Positions 29,475 to 36,980 of a stretch of 64,000 bases of DNA are shown here, in pieces; position 1 is the first letter of the stretch, and every line of letters begins with the position of its first letter. The notes below the pieces were generated by a model, which saw nothing but the letters and a program-made list of their open reading frames with translations, was not told the origin of the DNA and made no database searches. Source of the stretch: Rubrivivax sp. (GTDB lineage Bacteria > Pseudomonadota > Gammaproteobacteria > Burkholderiales > Burkholderiaceae_C); contig JAUXRG010000111.1 in assembly GCA_030681795.1 (NCBI GenBank), positions 1 through 64,000 of the forward strand, written 5' to 3'. Both the position numbers and the translations under genes were made by a program.

Positions 29475-31718
29475 TCAAGTCTCGGCGCGGCGCCAGGCGT
29501 CCGAAGCCGCGCGCAGGCGCTCGGCCAGGTGGACGGCGATATTGCGGTAGAGCTGCGCGCACAGCAGCGGATCGACGGCGGCCAGCGCATCCAACGCTTC
29601 CCGGGTGAGCAGGTGCAGCTCCGAATCGCGGTCGGCGATGGCGTCGGCGCTGCGGCCGCGGCCGTCGAGCATGGCCAGCTCGCCCACGATGGTGTCGGGC
29701 GAAAAGCTCGAGTAGCGCTGGCCGCTGGCGTTGACCACGCTGACCGAACCGCGCGTCAGCACGTACAAGCCCAGCCCGGGGTCGCCCTCGCTGAACAGAC
29801 GCTCGCCCGCCTTCAAGTGGCAGGCTTGCAGGTGGCGCGAAACGGCCGTGCGCTGGGCCGACGTGAGGCCGGCCAGCAGCCGGCTTTGCACCAGGGGGTG
29901 GCTGGCGTCGAGGGCGTCCACGCCTTCGGGGTGCTCGGCGAGCAGCCGCCGCTCGGCGAACTCGACGGCGTGGTCGCTGTCCGGGAACCAGTTCTCGTCT
30001 CCAGGCGTGGGCGCAGCGCCGGGATGAAGTTGCAGCTGCTCGCGCAGCGTGCTGCCCGGCCCGACCCCCGCCAGCAGCAGGCCGACGCCGCGGCCTTGCA
30101 GTCGCGACTGCAACCGGCGCAGGACCGTGGCAGCTGATTCATCGATGGTATTCACGCGCCGCAGGTCCAGGACCAGGAAGCGTGTGTCGCCGCGCAGGCC
30201 TTCGGCCTCGTCGGCGACGCGCTCGGCAGTGCCGAAGAAGAGGGCCCCTTCCAGTTCCAGGATCACGACCCGGCGCCTAAGCACCGACAACAATTGCTCG
30301 ACTGGCGGCGGGTAGACCCGCCGCGACGGATGCGCGCCGGCGTCCAGGCGTGCGCGCAGCAACGAGCGGTTCATGCCCCGGATGAAGATCACCGTCGACA
30401 ACGCGACGCCCGCAGCCACTCCCGCCGCCACCCCCTGCCACACCGTGAGGACGCACACCAGCGCCATGATCAGCAGACTGGTGCGCACGGCCGGCCCTGC
30501 CAACCAGCCGCGCAGGAGCAGGCGCAGCGCCACCGGGTCCACCAGCGACACGGCCACCGTGACCATCACGCCCGCGAGCACGGTTTGCGGAAGTTGCCCG
30601 AACCAGGGCCCACCGAAGCCGAAAATCAGCGCTGAGGCTGCCGCGGCGCCCAGACCGGCCACGCGGCCCCGGCCACCGGCCTGCACGATGGCGGCGGCGC
30701 GCGCGCGCACCTGCACCATCGGCAACGCCCCCAGCAGCCCGCCGAGCAGGTTGGACAGTCCCAGGGCCAGCAAGTCACGCCTCTCGTCGTGGCGGCCACC
30801 GAATTGCTGGTCGGTGGCGCGGAAGTTGAGCATCGACTCCAGCGTGCCGATGAGCGCCAGCACGACTGCGGTCAGCGCGACGGCGGCGGCATGGCGTTGC
30901 AAGACCGCCAGGCCGGCGACGGGGCGCTCCCAGAGCGTCAGCAACCCGGGCAGCGTGTGTGGCAGCGCCACCGGCCCCAGCGTAGCGCCCAGCGCCAACG
31001 CCGGAGCCGCCCACTGCGAGGCATGAAATACCAGCAGGCCGGCCAGCAAGCCCAGCAGCGCTGCCGGGGCGCGCGGCACGCGCCAGGCCAGCAGCCACAC
31101 CAGCGCGGCCGTGCCCAGGCCGAGCGCGAGCGAACCGCCCTGCGCCATGGCCAACGCCTGCGGGCCCTGAGTGCGCCAGAGTTCGGGCGCCAGGTTGAGC
31201 AAGGGCGGCAATTGCGCCAGCGCGATCAGCACGGCGACGCCGTTCATGAACCCGGCCAGCACGGGCTGCGGCACGTAGCGCGCGAGGCGGCCCAGGTGTG
31301 CCGCGGCCATGAGCAACTGCAACAGGCCCATCAACGCCACCGCGGCGCCCAGCGTCAGCACGACGGCGGGCACGACGGCCTCGGCACCGGACGCGCTTTC
31401 GGCAGACGCGACCTGCGCCACCAGGCCGGCCGCGATGAGCGAGGTGGCCGAACTCGGGCTGCCGGCCGCCATGAGGCTGCGGCTGAGGACGGCAAACAGC
31501 GCCGCGCTCACGACCACGGTGGCAAAGGCCGCCGGAATACCCACGGGTCCGGATTGCACGCCCAACGGCGACAGCGCCACCACGCCCAGGGTGAGCACGA
31601 TGGCCACGCTGACCACGGCGCCGATGGCGCCGCCCAGCGCGCGTCGCGGCCAGCCCGCGCCGGCGGCGGGTCCGGTCGGCCCGCCCTCGGTCAGGGCGCT
31701 GTGCTGCGGTGTATGCAA
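29475..31718 (-). CDS. SulP-family anion transporter with STAS and cyclic-nucleotide-binding domains
   Basis: This encodes about 747 residues. The first 400 or so are hydrophobic SulP/SLC26 segments (for example GIPAAFATVVVSAALFAVLSRSLMAAGSPSSATSLIAAGLV and VPQPVLAGFMNGVAVLIALAQLP). A STAS domain follows (VVILELEGALFFGTAERVADEAEGL, FLVLDLRRVNTIDESAATVL). The C-terminus is a Crp-like domain (HLKAGERLFSEGDPGLGLYVLTRGSVSVV, IVGELAMLDGRGRSADAIADRDSELHLL). It is therefore an inner-membrane anion or bicarbonate-type transporter apparently gated by a nucleotide. The TTG at 31718 is chosen because AGGGAGGG lies just upstream, but this start is uncertain. The ligand-contact arginine of the cNMP pocket is not clearly conserved. 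Confidence 0.85.
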   Translation of the reverse strand: MHTPQHSALTEGGPTGPAAGAGWPRRALGGAIGAVVSVAIVLTLGVVALSPLGVQSGPVGIPAAFATVVVSAALFAVLSRSLMAAGSPSSATSLIAAGLVAQVASAESASGAEAVVPAVVLTLGAAVALMGLLQLLMAAAHLGRLARYVPQPVLAGFMNGVAVLIALAQLPPLLNLAPELWRTQGPQALAMAQGGSLALGLGTAALVWLLAWRVPRAPAALLGLLAGLLVFHASQWAAPALALGATLGPVALPHTLPGLLTLWERPVAGLAVLQRHAAAVALTAVVLALIGTLESMLNFRATDQQFGGRHDERRDLLALGLSNLLGGLLGALPMVQVRARAAAIVQAGGRGRVAGLGAAAASALIFGFGGPWFGQLPQTVLAGVMVTVAVSLVDPVALRLLLRGWLAGPAVRTSLLIMALVCVLTVWQGVAAGVAAGVALSTVIFIRGMNRSLLRARLDAGAHPSRRVYPPPVEQLLSVLRRRVVILELEGALFFGTAERVADEAEGLRGDTRFLVLDLRRVNTIDESAATVLRRLQSRLQGRGVGLLLAGVGPGSTLREQLQLHPGAAPTPGDENWFPDSDHAVEFAERRLLAEHPEGVDALDASHPLVQSRLLAGLTSAQRTAVSRHLQACHLKAGERLFSEGDPGLGLYVLTRGSVSVVNASGQRYSSFSPDTIVGELAMLDGRGRSADAIADRDSELHLLTREALDALAAVDPLLCAQLYRNIAVHLAERLRAASDAWRRAET

Positions 31719-31879
31719 AAACCCTCCCTGCTCGGCGACGCGCCGGACTCGTGGCCTTGAAGAGCCAGTGTATGGTGCGCCGCTGCTGCTGCCCTTGACA
31801 CGCTGGCCGCCACCTTCAATGGCCCGGCCCAGGACGAGGCGCTGGGCGTGATGCGGCTGCGCGCCGGCGAACCCGCCGC

Positions 31880-32386
31880 TCAGGGCGTGACGAGGTAGAC
31901 GTTCTTCAAGCCGTCCAGCTCCAGCCGGTCGGCCACCAGCGCCGCCACGCGCAGGTCGGTGCCGGTCACGAGGAACGGCACCTCGTTGCCCAGGTTTCGG
32001 GCAGCCTGCATGCCGTAGGCGGTGAGCATGGCCAGCTCGCCGTTGTCGCCGGTGCAGCAATCCACCGGTACCCACACCACGTCGCCGCCGAGTTGCGCTG
32101 CGGCCACTTCGGCAAAGGCATGGCGCAGGTACAGGCCGCGGCACGTGCGGATCGAGGGGTCGGCGGGCATGGCCTCCGGGCCGTTGGCGGGCGCGTCGGC
32201 TCGCGGTGCGCGGGCAGCAGCCGGCATGGCTGCGGCAGGTGTGGCCGCCTGGAGTGCCGCGGCGGTATCCGCGGCCGCTGTGGCCGCCGGCTCGCCGCCG
32301 CAGGCCGCCAGCAGCGCGGCCAGGCACCAGGCTGGCGCTGCGGCGCACCGGGCCTTGGTTCGGGGAAGTGGGTGATGGTTGCGCAT
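31880..32386 (-). CDS. Small putative lipoprotein of unknown function
   Basis: This encodes 168 residues from ATG 32386 behind GAGGAG. The N-terminus has basic residues, a hydrophobic run and the lipobox ALLAAC with Cys29, so the product is probably lipid-anchored at the inner or outer membrane. An Ala-Pro-rich linker of about 45 residues follows. The folded part (TCRGLYLRHAFAEVAAAQLGGDVVWVPVDCCTGDNGELAMLTAYGMQAARN) includes a vicinal CC pair and ends in VYLVTP. I recognise no family. It is transcribed divergently from the winged-helix regulator gene, which may control it. Confidence 0.65.
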   Translation of the reverse strand: MRNHHPLPRTKARCAAAPAWCLAALLAACGGEPAATAAADTAAALQAATPAAAMPAAARAPRADAPANGPEAMPADPSIRTCRGLYLRHAFAEVAAAQLGGDVVWVPVDCCTGDNGELAMLTAYGMQAARNLGNEVPFLVTGTDLRVAALVADRLELDGLKNVYLVTP

Positions 32387-32482
32387 GGTTCGCTCCTCGG
32401 GGCCCGGGCCCACCGCCCGGCGGCGAATGTCGCCAGCTGCCGTGGGCCCTGGCGCCACTGTCGCGGGCCGCGCCTGCGCCGT

Positions 32483-32509
32483 CTTTAGGCGCCCTAAAGC
32501 GTTCTAAAG
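32483..32509. promoter_or_regulatory. Three CTAAAG half-sites between lipoprotein and regulator genes
   Basis: CTTTAGG (32483-32489) and CCTAAAG (32493-32499) form an inverted pair with a three-base gap. A further CTAAAG lies at 32504-32509, exactly ten bases after the previous one. Direct repeats one helical turn apart are the usual target layout of OmpR-type winged-helix proteins. The gene beginning 45 bp downstream encodes such a domain, so this may be its autoregulatory site. Confidence 0.45.
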
Positions 32510-32553
32510 GCGCGGCCGGCGTTCGCGAATGCAGGGCTACATTGCGTCTCACC

Positions 32554-34977
32554 ATGCCCCACGTCCACCGCTTCGGCCGCTTCGAATTGCGCACCCAGGA
32601 ACGCCTGCTCCTGCACGACGGCCAGCCGCGACCGCTGGGGGCACGCGCACTCGACGTGCTGATCGCGCTGGTGGAAGCGGCCGGCGCGCTGGTGACCAAG
32701 GAACAGCTGCTGCAAAGCGCCTGGTCGGGTCTGGTGGTCGAGGAAGCCAACGTGCATGTACAGGTCTCGCACCTGCGCAAGCTGCTGGGCGCGCGGGCCA
32801 TCGCCACCGTGGCGCCGCTGGGCTACCGCTTCGCCATGCCCTGCGAAGGCCGCCCGGGCCACGCTGCGCCGAACAGCCTGCCCGCCGAGCGCACGCGCTT
32901 CATCGGCCGCGAGGCGCTGCTGGACGACGCGGCGCAGCGCCTCGGGCAGGCCCGGCTGGTCACGTTCACGGGCATCGGCGGCAGCGGCAAGACACGCCTG
33001 GCTCTGCGCCTGGCCGCCGAACTGCTGGGCCGATTCCCCGACGGCGTGTGGTTCGTCGACCTGGCGGCGCTGGAAGACGGCAACCAGGTGGCGCTGGCAC
33101 TGGCCCGCACGCTGGGCGTGGCGCAAGCGGCCGACACGGGCACGCAGGAACTGCTGGCCGCGCGCGTGCACGGCAGCACCATGTTGGTGGTGCTCGACAA
33201 CTGCGAGCACCTGCTGGACGCCGTGGCCGAACTCGCCACCACGCTGCTGGCGGCCTCGGCCGAGCTGCGCGTGCTCGCCACCAGCCGCGAGGCGCTGGGG
33301 CTGGCCGGTGAAAGCGTCTTGCCAGTGCGGCCGCTGGCCTTGCCGCTGGCCGGCGCAGCCCCCGCGCTGGTGGCCAGGGCCGAAGCGGTGCGCCTGTTCA
33401 CCGAACGTGCGCACGAGGCGCTGCCCAGCTTCGCAGCCGAAGGTGAAGCTCTGGCCACGGCAGCCGCAATCTGCCGGCGTGTCGACGGCATTCCCCTGGC
33501 CATCGAACTGGCGGCCGCGCAGCTGCGCGTGCTGGCGCCGGCGCAGGTGCTGGCGTTCCTCGAAGAGCGCTTCCAGCTGCTGGTGGGCAGCCGGCGCTCG
33601 CTGCCGCGCCAGCAGACACTGCGCGCCGTGGTGCGCTGGAGCTGGGACCGGCTGGAGGCCACCGAGCAGCACCTGCTGGCCGCCCTGGCCCTGTGCAGCG
33701 GCGGCTGCGACCTGGCCGCCGCCGCCGCGCTGCACGATGAAACGCTGGCACCCTTGGCCTTGGTCGAAGGGCTCACCCGGCTGGCGGCGATGTCGATGCT
33801 CCAGGTCGAACACACAGCAGGCACCGGCGCCGACAAGGCCATCGCGCGCTACACGATGCTGGAGACGGTGCGCCAGTACGCGCTGGAGCAGTTGCACGGC
33901 AGCGGCGAGGCCGTGGCGCTGCGCGACCGCCACCGCGACCACTTCCTCGCGCTGGCCGAAGCCGAAGAGCGCCACCTGATGACGGCCGCTGAGCCCGGCC
34001 GCGTCATCGAACACCTCGACACCGAGCGCGAGAACCTGCTGCAGGCGCTGGCCTGGTGCCGGCAGGGCGGCGACAGCCGCAGCGAGTTGCGCCTGGTGGT
34101 GGCCCTGCGCCACTACTGGGGTGCGCGTGGCCTGTTGCCGCTGGGCCACGAATTGAGCATGGCGGCGCTGGCGCGCGCACCGGCGGCGCCGCCCAGCCTG
34201 GCGCGTTGCGGCGCACAGGCCGCCGCCGCGCAACTGGCGCAGTGGATGGGCCGCCACGACGAAGCCTTCGCTCTCATCGAACAGCAGGTGGCCGCGGCCC
34301 GCGCCCTGGGCGACGACGAACTGCTGGGTGCCGGCCTGCACCTGCAAGGTGAGCAGCAACGCGCACGCGGCGACCTGGAAGCGGCCACGCGCAGCCTGCA
34401 CGAAGCCTGCGAAGCCTCGCGCCGCTGTGGCGACCTGCGCCGGCTGGGCAACGCCCTGGGCGGCCTGGCCACTGTGGCCAGGCAGGCCGGGCGCATCGAA
34501 GAAGCCTGGCAGCGCTGCCTGGACCTGCTGGCGCTGCGGCGCAGCCAGCCGCACCGTTATGGCGTCGGCGTGGCGGTGCTGAACTGCGCCTCGATGGCGG
34601 TCGAACGCGGGCAGGCCGGGGTAGCGCGGCCCTACCTGGCTGAGGGCCTGCAGATCGGGCAGCAGGTCTGCTCGCGCCACCTCACGCAGGCGGTGGTCAC
34701 CCTGACTTCGGAGTGGGCTGCCCTGGTCGGCGACGTGGCCCTGGCCACGCGGCTGAATGTCGCTGATGGGGCGCAGCGCCAGCTGCTGCAGATGCCGCTG
34801 GACGCCGACGGCGCACGGCACCAGGCCGGGCAGCTCGAAGACGGCCGCCGCACCTTGGGCGAAGCGCAATGCACGGCCGAGATCGAGGCCGGCAACCAGG
34901 CCACGCACGACGAGACGCTGGCCTGGGTGGGCGCGGCCGTCGGCGCCTGGGCCGCGCCCACGGAGGCGGCCAGCTGA
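32554..34977 (+). CDS. OmpR-type winged-helix regulator with AAA/NB-ARC-like ATPase and TPR region
   Basis: This encodes 807 residues from ATG 32554. Residues 1-95 form an OmpR/PhoB-type winged helix (FGRFELRTQERLLLHDGQPRPLGARALDVLIALVEAAGALVTKEQLL, VQVSHLRKLLG, YRFAMP). A signal-transduction ATPase follows, with Walker A FTGIGGSGKTRLALRL near residue 145, Walker B LVVLDNCEHLLDAV near 220 and the sensor-like LATSREALGL. The last 350 or so residues are TPR-like helices. Proteins with this order are STAND-class transcriptional regulators that oligomerise on binding ATP and an inducer. The likely targets are its own promoter and the divergent lipoprotein gene. The signal is unknown. Confidence 0.85.
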   Translation: MPHVHRFGRFELRTQERLLLHDGQPRPLGARALDVLIALVEAAGALVTKEQLLQSAWSGLVVEEANVHVQVSHLRKLLGARAIATVAPLGYRFAMPCEGRPGHAAPNSLPAERTRFIGREALLDDAAQRLGQARLVTFTGIGGSGKTRLALRLAAELLGRFPDGVWFVDLAALEDGNQVALALARTLGVAQAADTGTQELLAARVHGSTMLVVLDNCEHLLDAVAELATTLLAASAELRVLATSREALGLAGESVLPVRPLALPLAGAAPALVARAEAVRLFTERAHEALPSFAAEGEALATAAAICRRVDGIPLAIELAAAQLRVLAPAQVLAFLEERFQLLVGSRRSLPRQQTLRAVVRWSWDRLEATEQHLLAALALCSGGCDLAAAAALHDETLAPLALVEGLTRLAAMSMLQVEHTAGTGADKAIARYTMLETVRQYALEQLHGSGEAVALRDRHRDHFLALAEAEERHLMTAAEPGRVIEHLDTERENLLQALAWCRQGGDSRSELRLVVALRHYWGARGLLPLGHELSMAALARAPAAPPSLARCGAQAAAAQLAQWMGRHDEAFALIEQQVAAARALGDDELLGAGLHLQGEQQRARGDLEAATRSLHEACEASRRCGDLRRLGNALGGLATVARQAGRIEEAWQRCLDLLALRRSQPHRYGVGVAVLNCASMAVERGQAGVARPYLAEGLQIGQQVCSRHLTQAVVTLTSEWAALVGDVALATRLNVADGAQRQLLQMPLDADGARHQAGQLEDGRRTLGEAQCTAEIEAGNQATHDETLAWVGAAVGAWAAPTEAAS

Positions 34978-34994
34978 TCGGCCACCCGCGCACG

Positions 34995-35099
34995 GCGCTG
35001 CAAACCGTACCGCGCAATCCCGCCATGGGCTCCCTGCGCCTGGGCCAGACCACGAACGCGCTGATCGAGGTGGGCGGGCAGTACCGGCGCAGTATGTAG
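34995..35099 (+). pseudogene. Degenerate 3' end of an icmF or mutase gene
   Basis: The frame ending TAG at 35097-35099 reads [19 protein letters not shown], against [19 protein letters not shown] at the end of IcmF. At DNA level 35039-35099 matches 29371-29431 at 54 of 61 bases by hand alignment, including an identical run of 28 bp. Weaker similarity (LQTV) continues upstream to about 34995, directly after the regulator stop. The rest of the mutase is absent. It is the tail of a lost paralogue or a duplicated junction. Confidence 0.7.
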
Positions 35100-35102
35100 G
35101 CT

Positions 35103-35134
35103 GTGCGGGCGTGCGGGCGTGCGGGCGTGCGGCG
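35103..35134. repeat. 8-bp tandem repeat
   Basis: The unit GTGCGGGC occurs three times in full and a fourth time imperfectly. It lies between the mutase remnant and the end of the DUF2442 gene. The copy number may vary by slippage. No function is evident. Confidence 0.6.
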
Positions 35135-35137
35135 AAA

Positions 35138-35386
35138 TCAGGCCGTCACGCGTTGTTCGCGGCTCTGGTCGCCCACGCCCGCCAGCAGGCCATCCACGGA
35201 GATGTCCTCGTCGAGGCCTTCCCAGTGCAGCCCACGGCTGCTGAAGGCCACCTGTGCGCGTTGTTCCGGTGTGGCCCGCAACAGGCGAGGGAACCATGCC
35301 AGCGGTACGGCGATGACGCGCCCGTCGGCAAGATCGACCCACATGCTGTTGTCGTCGAAGCGGACCGACTTAGCCGAAGTATTCAT
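35138..35386 (-). CDS. DUF2442-domain protein
   Basis: This encodes 82 residues with the DUF2442 pattern: VRFDDNSMWVDLADGRVIAVPLAWFPRLLRATPEQRAQVAFSSRGLHWEGLDEDISVDGLLAG. These small proteins are found next to DUF4160 proteins, and the pair has been proposed to act as a toxin-antitoxin-like module. Its start overlaps the end of the DUF4160 gene by 17 bp, so the two are one transcription unit. The biochemical role is unknown. Confidence 0.85.
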   Translation of the reverse strand: MNTSAKSVRFDDNSMWVDLADGRVIAVPLAWFPRLLRATPEQRAQVAFSSRGLHWEGLDEDISVDGLLAGVGDQSREQRVTA

Positions 35387-35609
35387 GCCAGGACCTTTCG
35401 ATCAATTCGCTGTGCTCGTCCACCACCCTGGTCAACTCGCGTAGCGTGCGTGGGTCGAGGCCGTCGCTTGTGGCCACATGCGCCGGGTGTAGCCAGAACT
35501 TCGCTTCACCGCCTTCGCCCACGGCGTGAATATGAACGGGCTCACGCGGATGGCCTTCGTTCGAGTAGAAGAAGAATCGGAAGCCCTGATATCTGAACAC
35601 CACCGGCAT
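35370..35609 (-). CDS. DUF4160-domain protein
   Basis: This encodes 79 residues of the DUF4160 family: MPVVFRYQGFRFFFYSNEGHPREPVHIHAVGEGGEAKFWL, with the strongly conserved EGxPREPxHIHV-type stretch, and LRELTRVVDEHSELIERSWHEYF at the C-terminus. It is the upstream member of a pair with the DUF2442 gene. The conserved histidines suggest catalysis or metal binding, but no activity has been established for the family to my knowledge. Confidence 0.85.
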   Translation of the reverse strand: MPVVFRYQGFRFFFYSNEGHPREPVHIHAVGEGGEAKFWLHPAHVATSDGLDPRTLRELTRVVDEHSELIERSWHEYFG

Positions 35610-35707
35610 GTCGGCATCATAGGCCTGCGCAGCGCGTACCGTCGTGCCCCCGGTGACTCCGAAACTCCACGCGTGAGGGTGTTGTCAGGACCCAGCCGTC
35701 GTGGCGC

Positions 35708-36949
35708 TCAGTGGCTGGCTTCGCGCACCACGCCGTCGGCTTGCAGCCGCTCGATCTGCGCCTCGTCGTAACCCAGTTCGTGCAACAAGGCCAGGCTGTG
35801 CTCGCCCAGGGCGGGAGGCCCGCTGCGCAGCGGCAGACGCTGGCCGTCGATGGCCAGCGGCAGCAAAGGTGCACGCGTGTCCACGCGGTGGCCGGCGCTG
35901 CTGGCGTCGGCGGGCACCGTCATCGCCGCCAGGCCGCCGGTGGCCGCCAGGTGCGGGTCGTCGAACAAGTCCTGCGGCCGGGTGATCGGTGCGTAGGGCA
36001 GGCCGATGGCTTCGAAGCGCCGGGCGAGCTCGGCGGCGCCGTGCGCGGCGAAGCGCTCGCGCAGCAGCGGCAACATCCAGTCGCGAGCGCGCACGCGGTC
36101 GTTGTTGCTCGTCAGGCGCGGGTCGGCGCGCAAGTCGGCGAAGCTGAACTCGGTGCACAGCAGCGCCCACTGCGTATCGCTGACCGCGGCCAGGAAGATC
36201 TGCTCGCCGGCCTTGACCGTGAAGACGTCGTAGACCGCCCAGGCGCTGATGCGGCCGGGCATGGGCGCGGCGGGCTGGCCGGTGACGGCAAACTGCAGCA
36301 TGTGCTGGGCCATCAGGAAGACGTTGTTCTCGAACAGCGCGCTCTGCACCTCGTGGCCGCGGCCCGTCGCGGAGCGCTGGTGCAGCGCCGCCAGCGCGCC
36401 GATGGCACCGAACATGCCGCCCATGATGTCGTTGACGCTGGCGCCGGCGCGCAGCGGCCGGCCCTCGGGGCCCGTCATGTAGGCCAGGCCGCCCATCATC
36501 TGCACGACTTCGTCCAGCGCCGTGCGCCGCTCGTAGGGGCCAGGCAGGAAGCCCTTGTGCGAGACGTAGATCAGCCGCGGGTTGAGCCTGGACAGGGCCG
36601 CGCAGCCCAGCCCCATGCGCTCCATCGTGCCGGCCTTGAAGTTCTCGCTGAAGATATCCGCCCCGGCCACGAGCTTGAGCACGATCTCCAGGCCGCGCGG
36701 GTCTGTCACGTCCAGCGCCAGGCTCTTCTTGTTGCGGTTGAACATGGCGAAGAAGCCCGCGCCCGAGCCGATCAGCCGGCGCGTGCTGTCGCCGGCCAGC
36801 GGCTCGACCTTGATGACCTCGGCGCCCAGGTCGGCCAGGATCATGCCGCAGCTGGGGCCCATCACCATGTGGGTGAACTCGAGCACGCGCACTCCGGCCA
36901 GGGGCAGCGGGGCGGTCTCGGGGTCCATGGCCGGGGGCAGTTCAGGCAT
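35708..36949 (-). CDS. CaiB/BaiF family CoA-transferase
   Basis: This encodes 413 residues from ATG 36949 (a second candidate ATG lies at 36928). Family III CoA-transferases move CoA between an acyl-CoA and a free acid. The N-terminal LAGVRVLEFTHMVMGPSCGMILADLGAEVIKVEP, NRNKKSLALDV, the catalytic aspartate motif DIFSENFKAGTMERMGLG and VQSALFENNVFLMAQHML are all typical. The acid substrate cannot be told from sequence. The gene is divergent from mutL, 31 bp away. Confidence 0.9.
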   Translation of the reverse strand: MPELPPAMDPETAPLPLAGVRVLEFTHMVMGPSCGMILADLGAEVIKVEPLAGDSTRRLIGSGAGFFAMFNRNKKSLALDVTDPRGLEIVLKLVAGADIFSENFKAGTMERMGLGCAALSRLNPRLIYVSHKGFLPGPYERRTALDEVVQMMGGLAYMTGPEGRPLRAGASVNDIMGGMFGAIGALAALHQRSATGRGHEVQSALFENNVFLMAQHMLQFAVTGQPAAPMPGRISAWAVYDVFTVKAGEQIFLAAVSDTQWALLCTEFSFADLRADPRLTSNNDRVRARDWMLPLLRERFAAHGAAELARRFEAIGLPYAPITRPQDLFDDPHLAATGGLAAMTVPADASSAGHRVDTRAPLLPLAIDGQRLPLRSGPPALGEHSLALLHELGYDEAQIERLQADGVVREASH

Positions 36950-36980
36950 CTGCGGATTGTTACTCGCGCACAATCCAGGC

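Noticed and set aside
25913..29590. A 1225-codon open frame on the minus strand opposite icmF
   Set aside because: It is an antisense shadow produced by the GC-rich third positions of icmF. Its translation is rich in His, Arg, Ala and Gly with no domain, and icmF is complete and recognisable.
31719..31879. A short plus-strand frame between the transporter and lipoprotein genes
   Set aside because: It has no ribosome site, no start at a sensible place and no recognisable sequence. It may be chance coding.
32494..34908. An 804-codon minus-strand frame opposite the winged-helix/ATPase regulator
   Set aside because: It has Gln-, Arg- and His-rich sequence with no family character, and the regulator frame has clear Walker motifs.
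35103..35134. A CRISPR-like repeat
   Set aside because: The unit is 8 bp with no spacers, so it is a simple tandem repeat.
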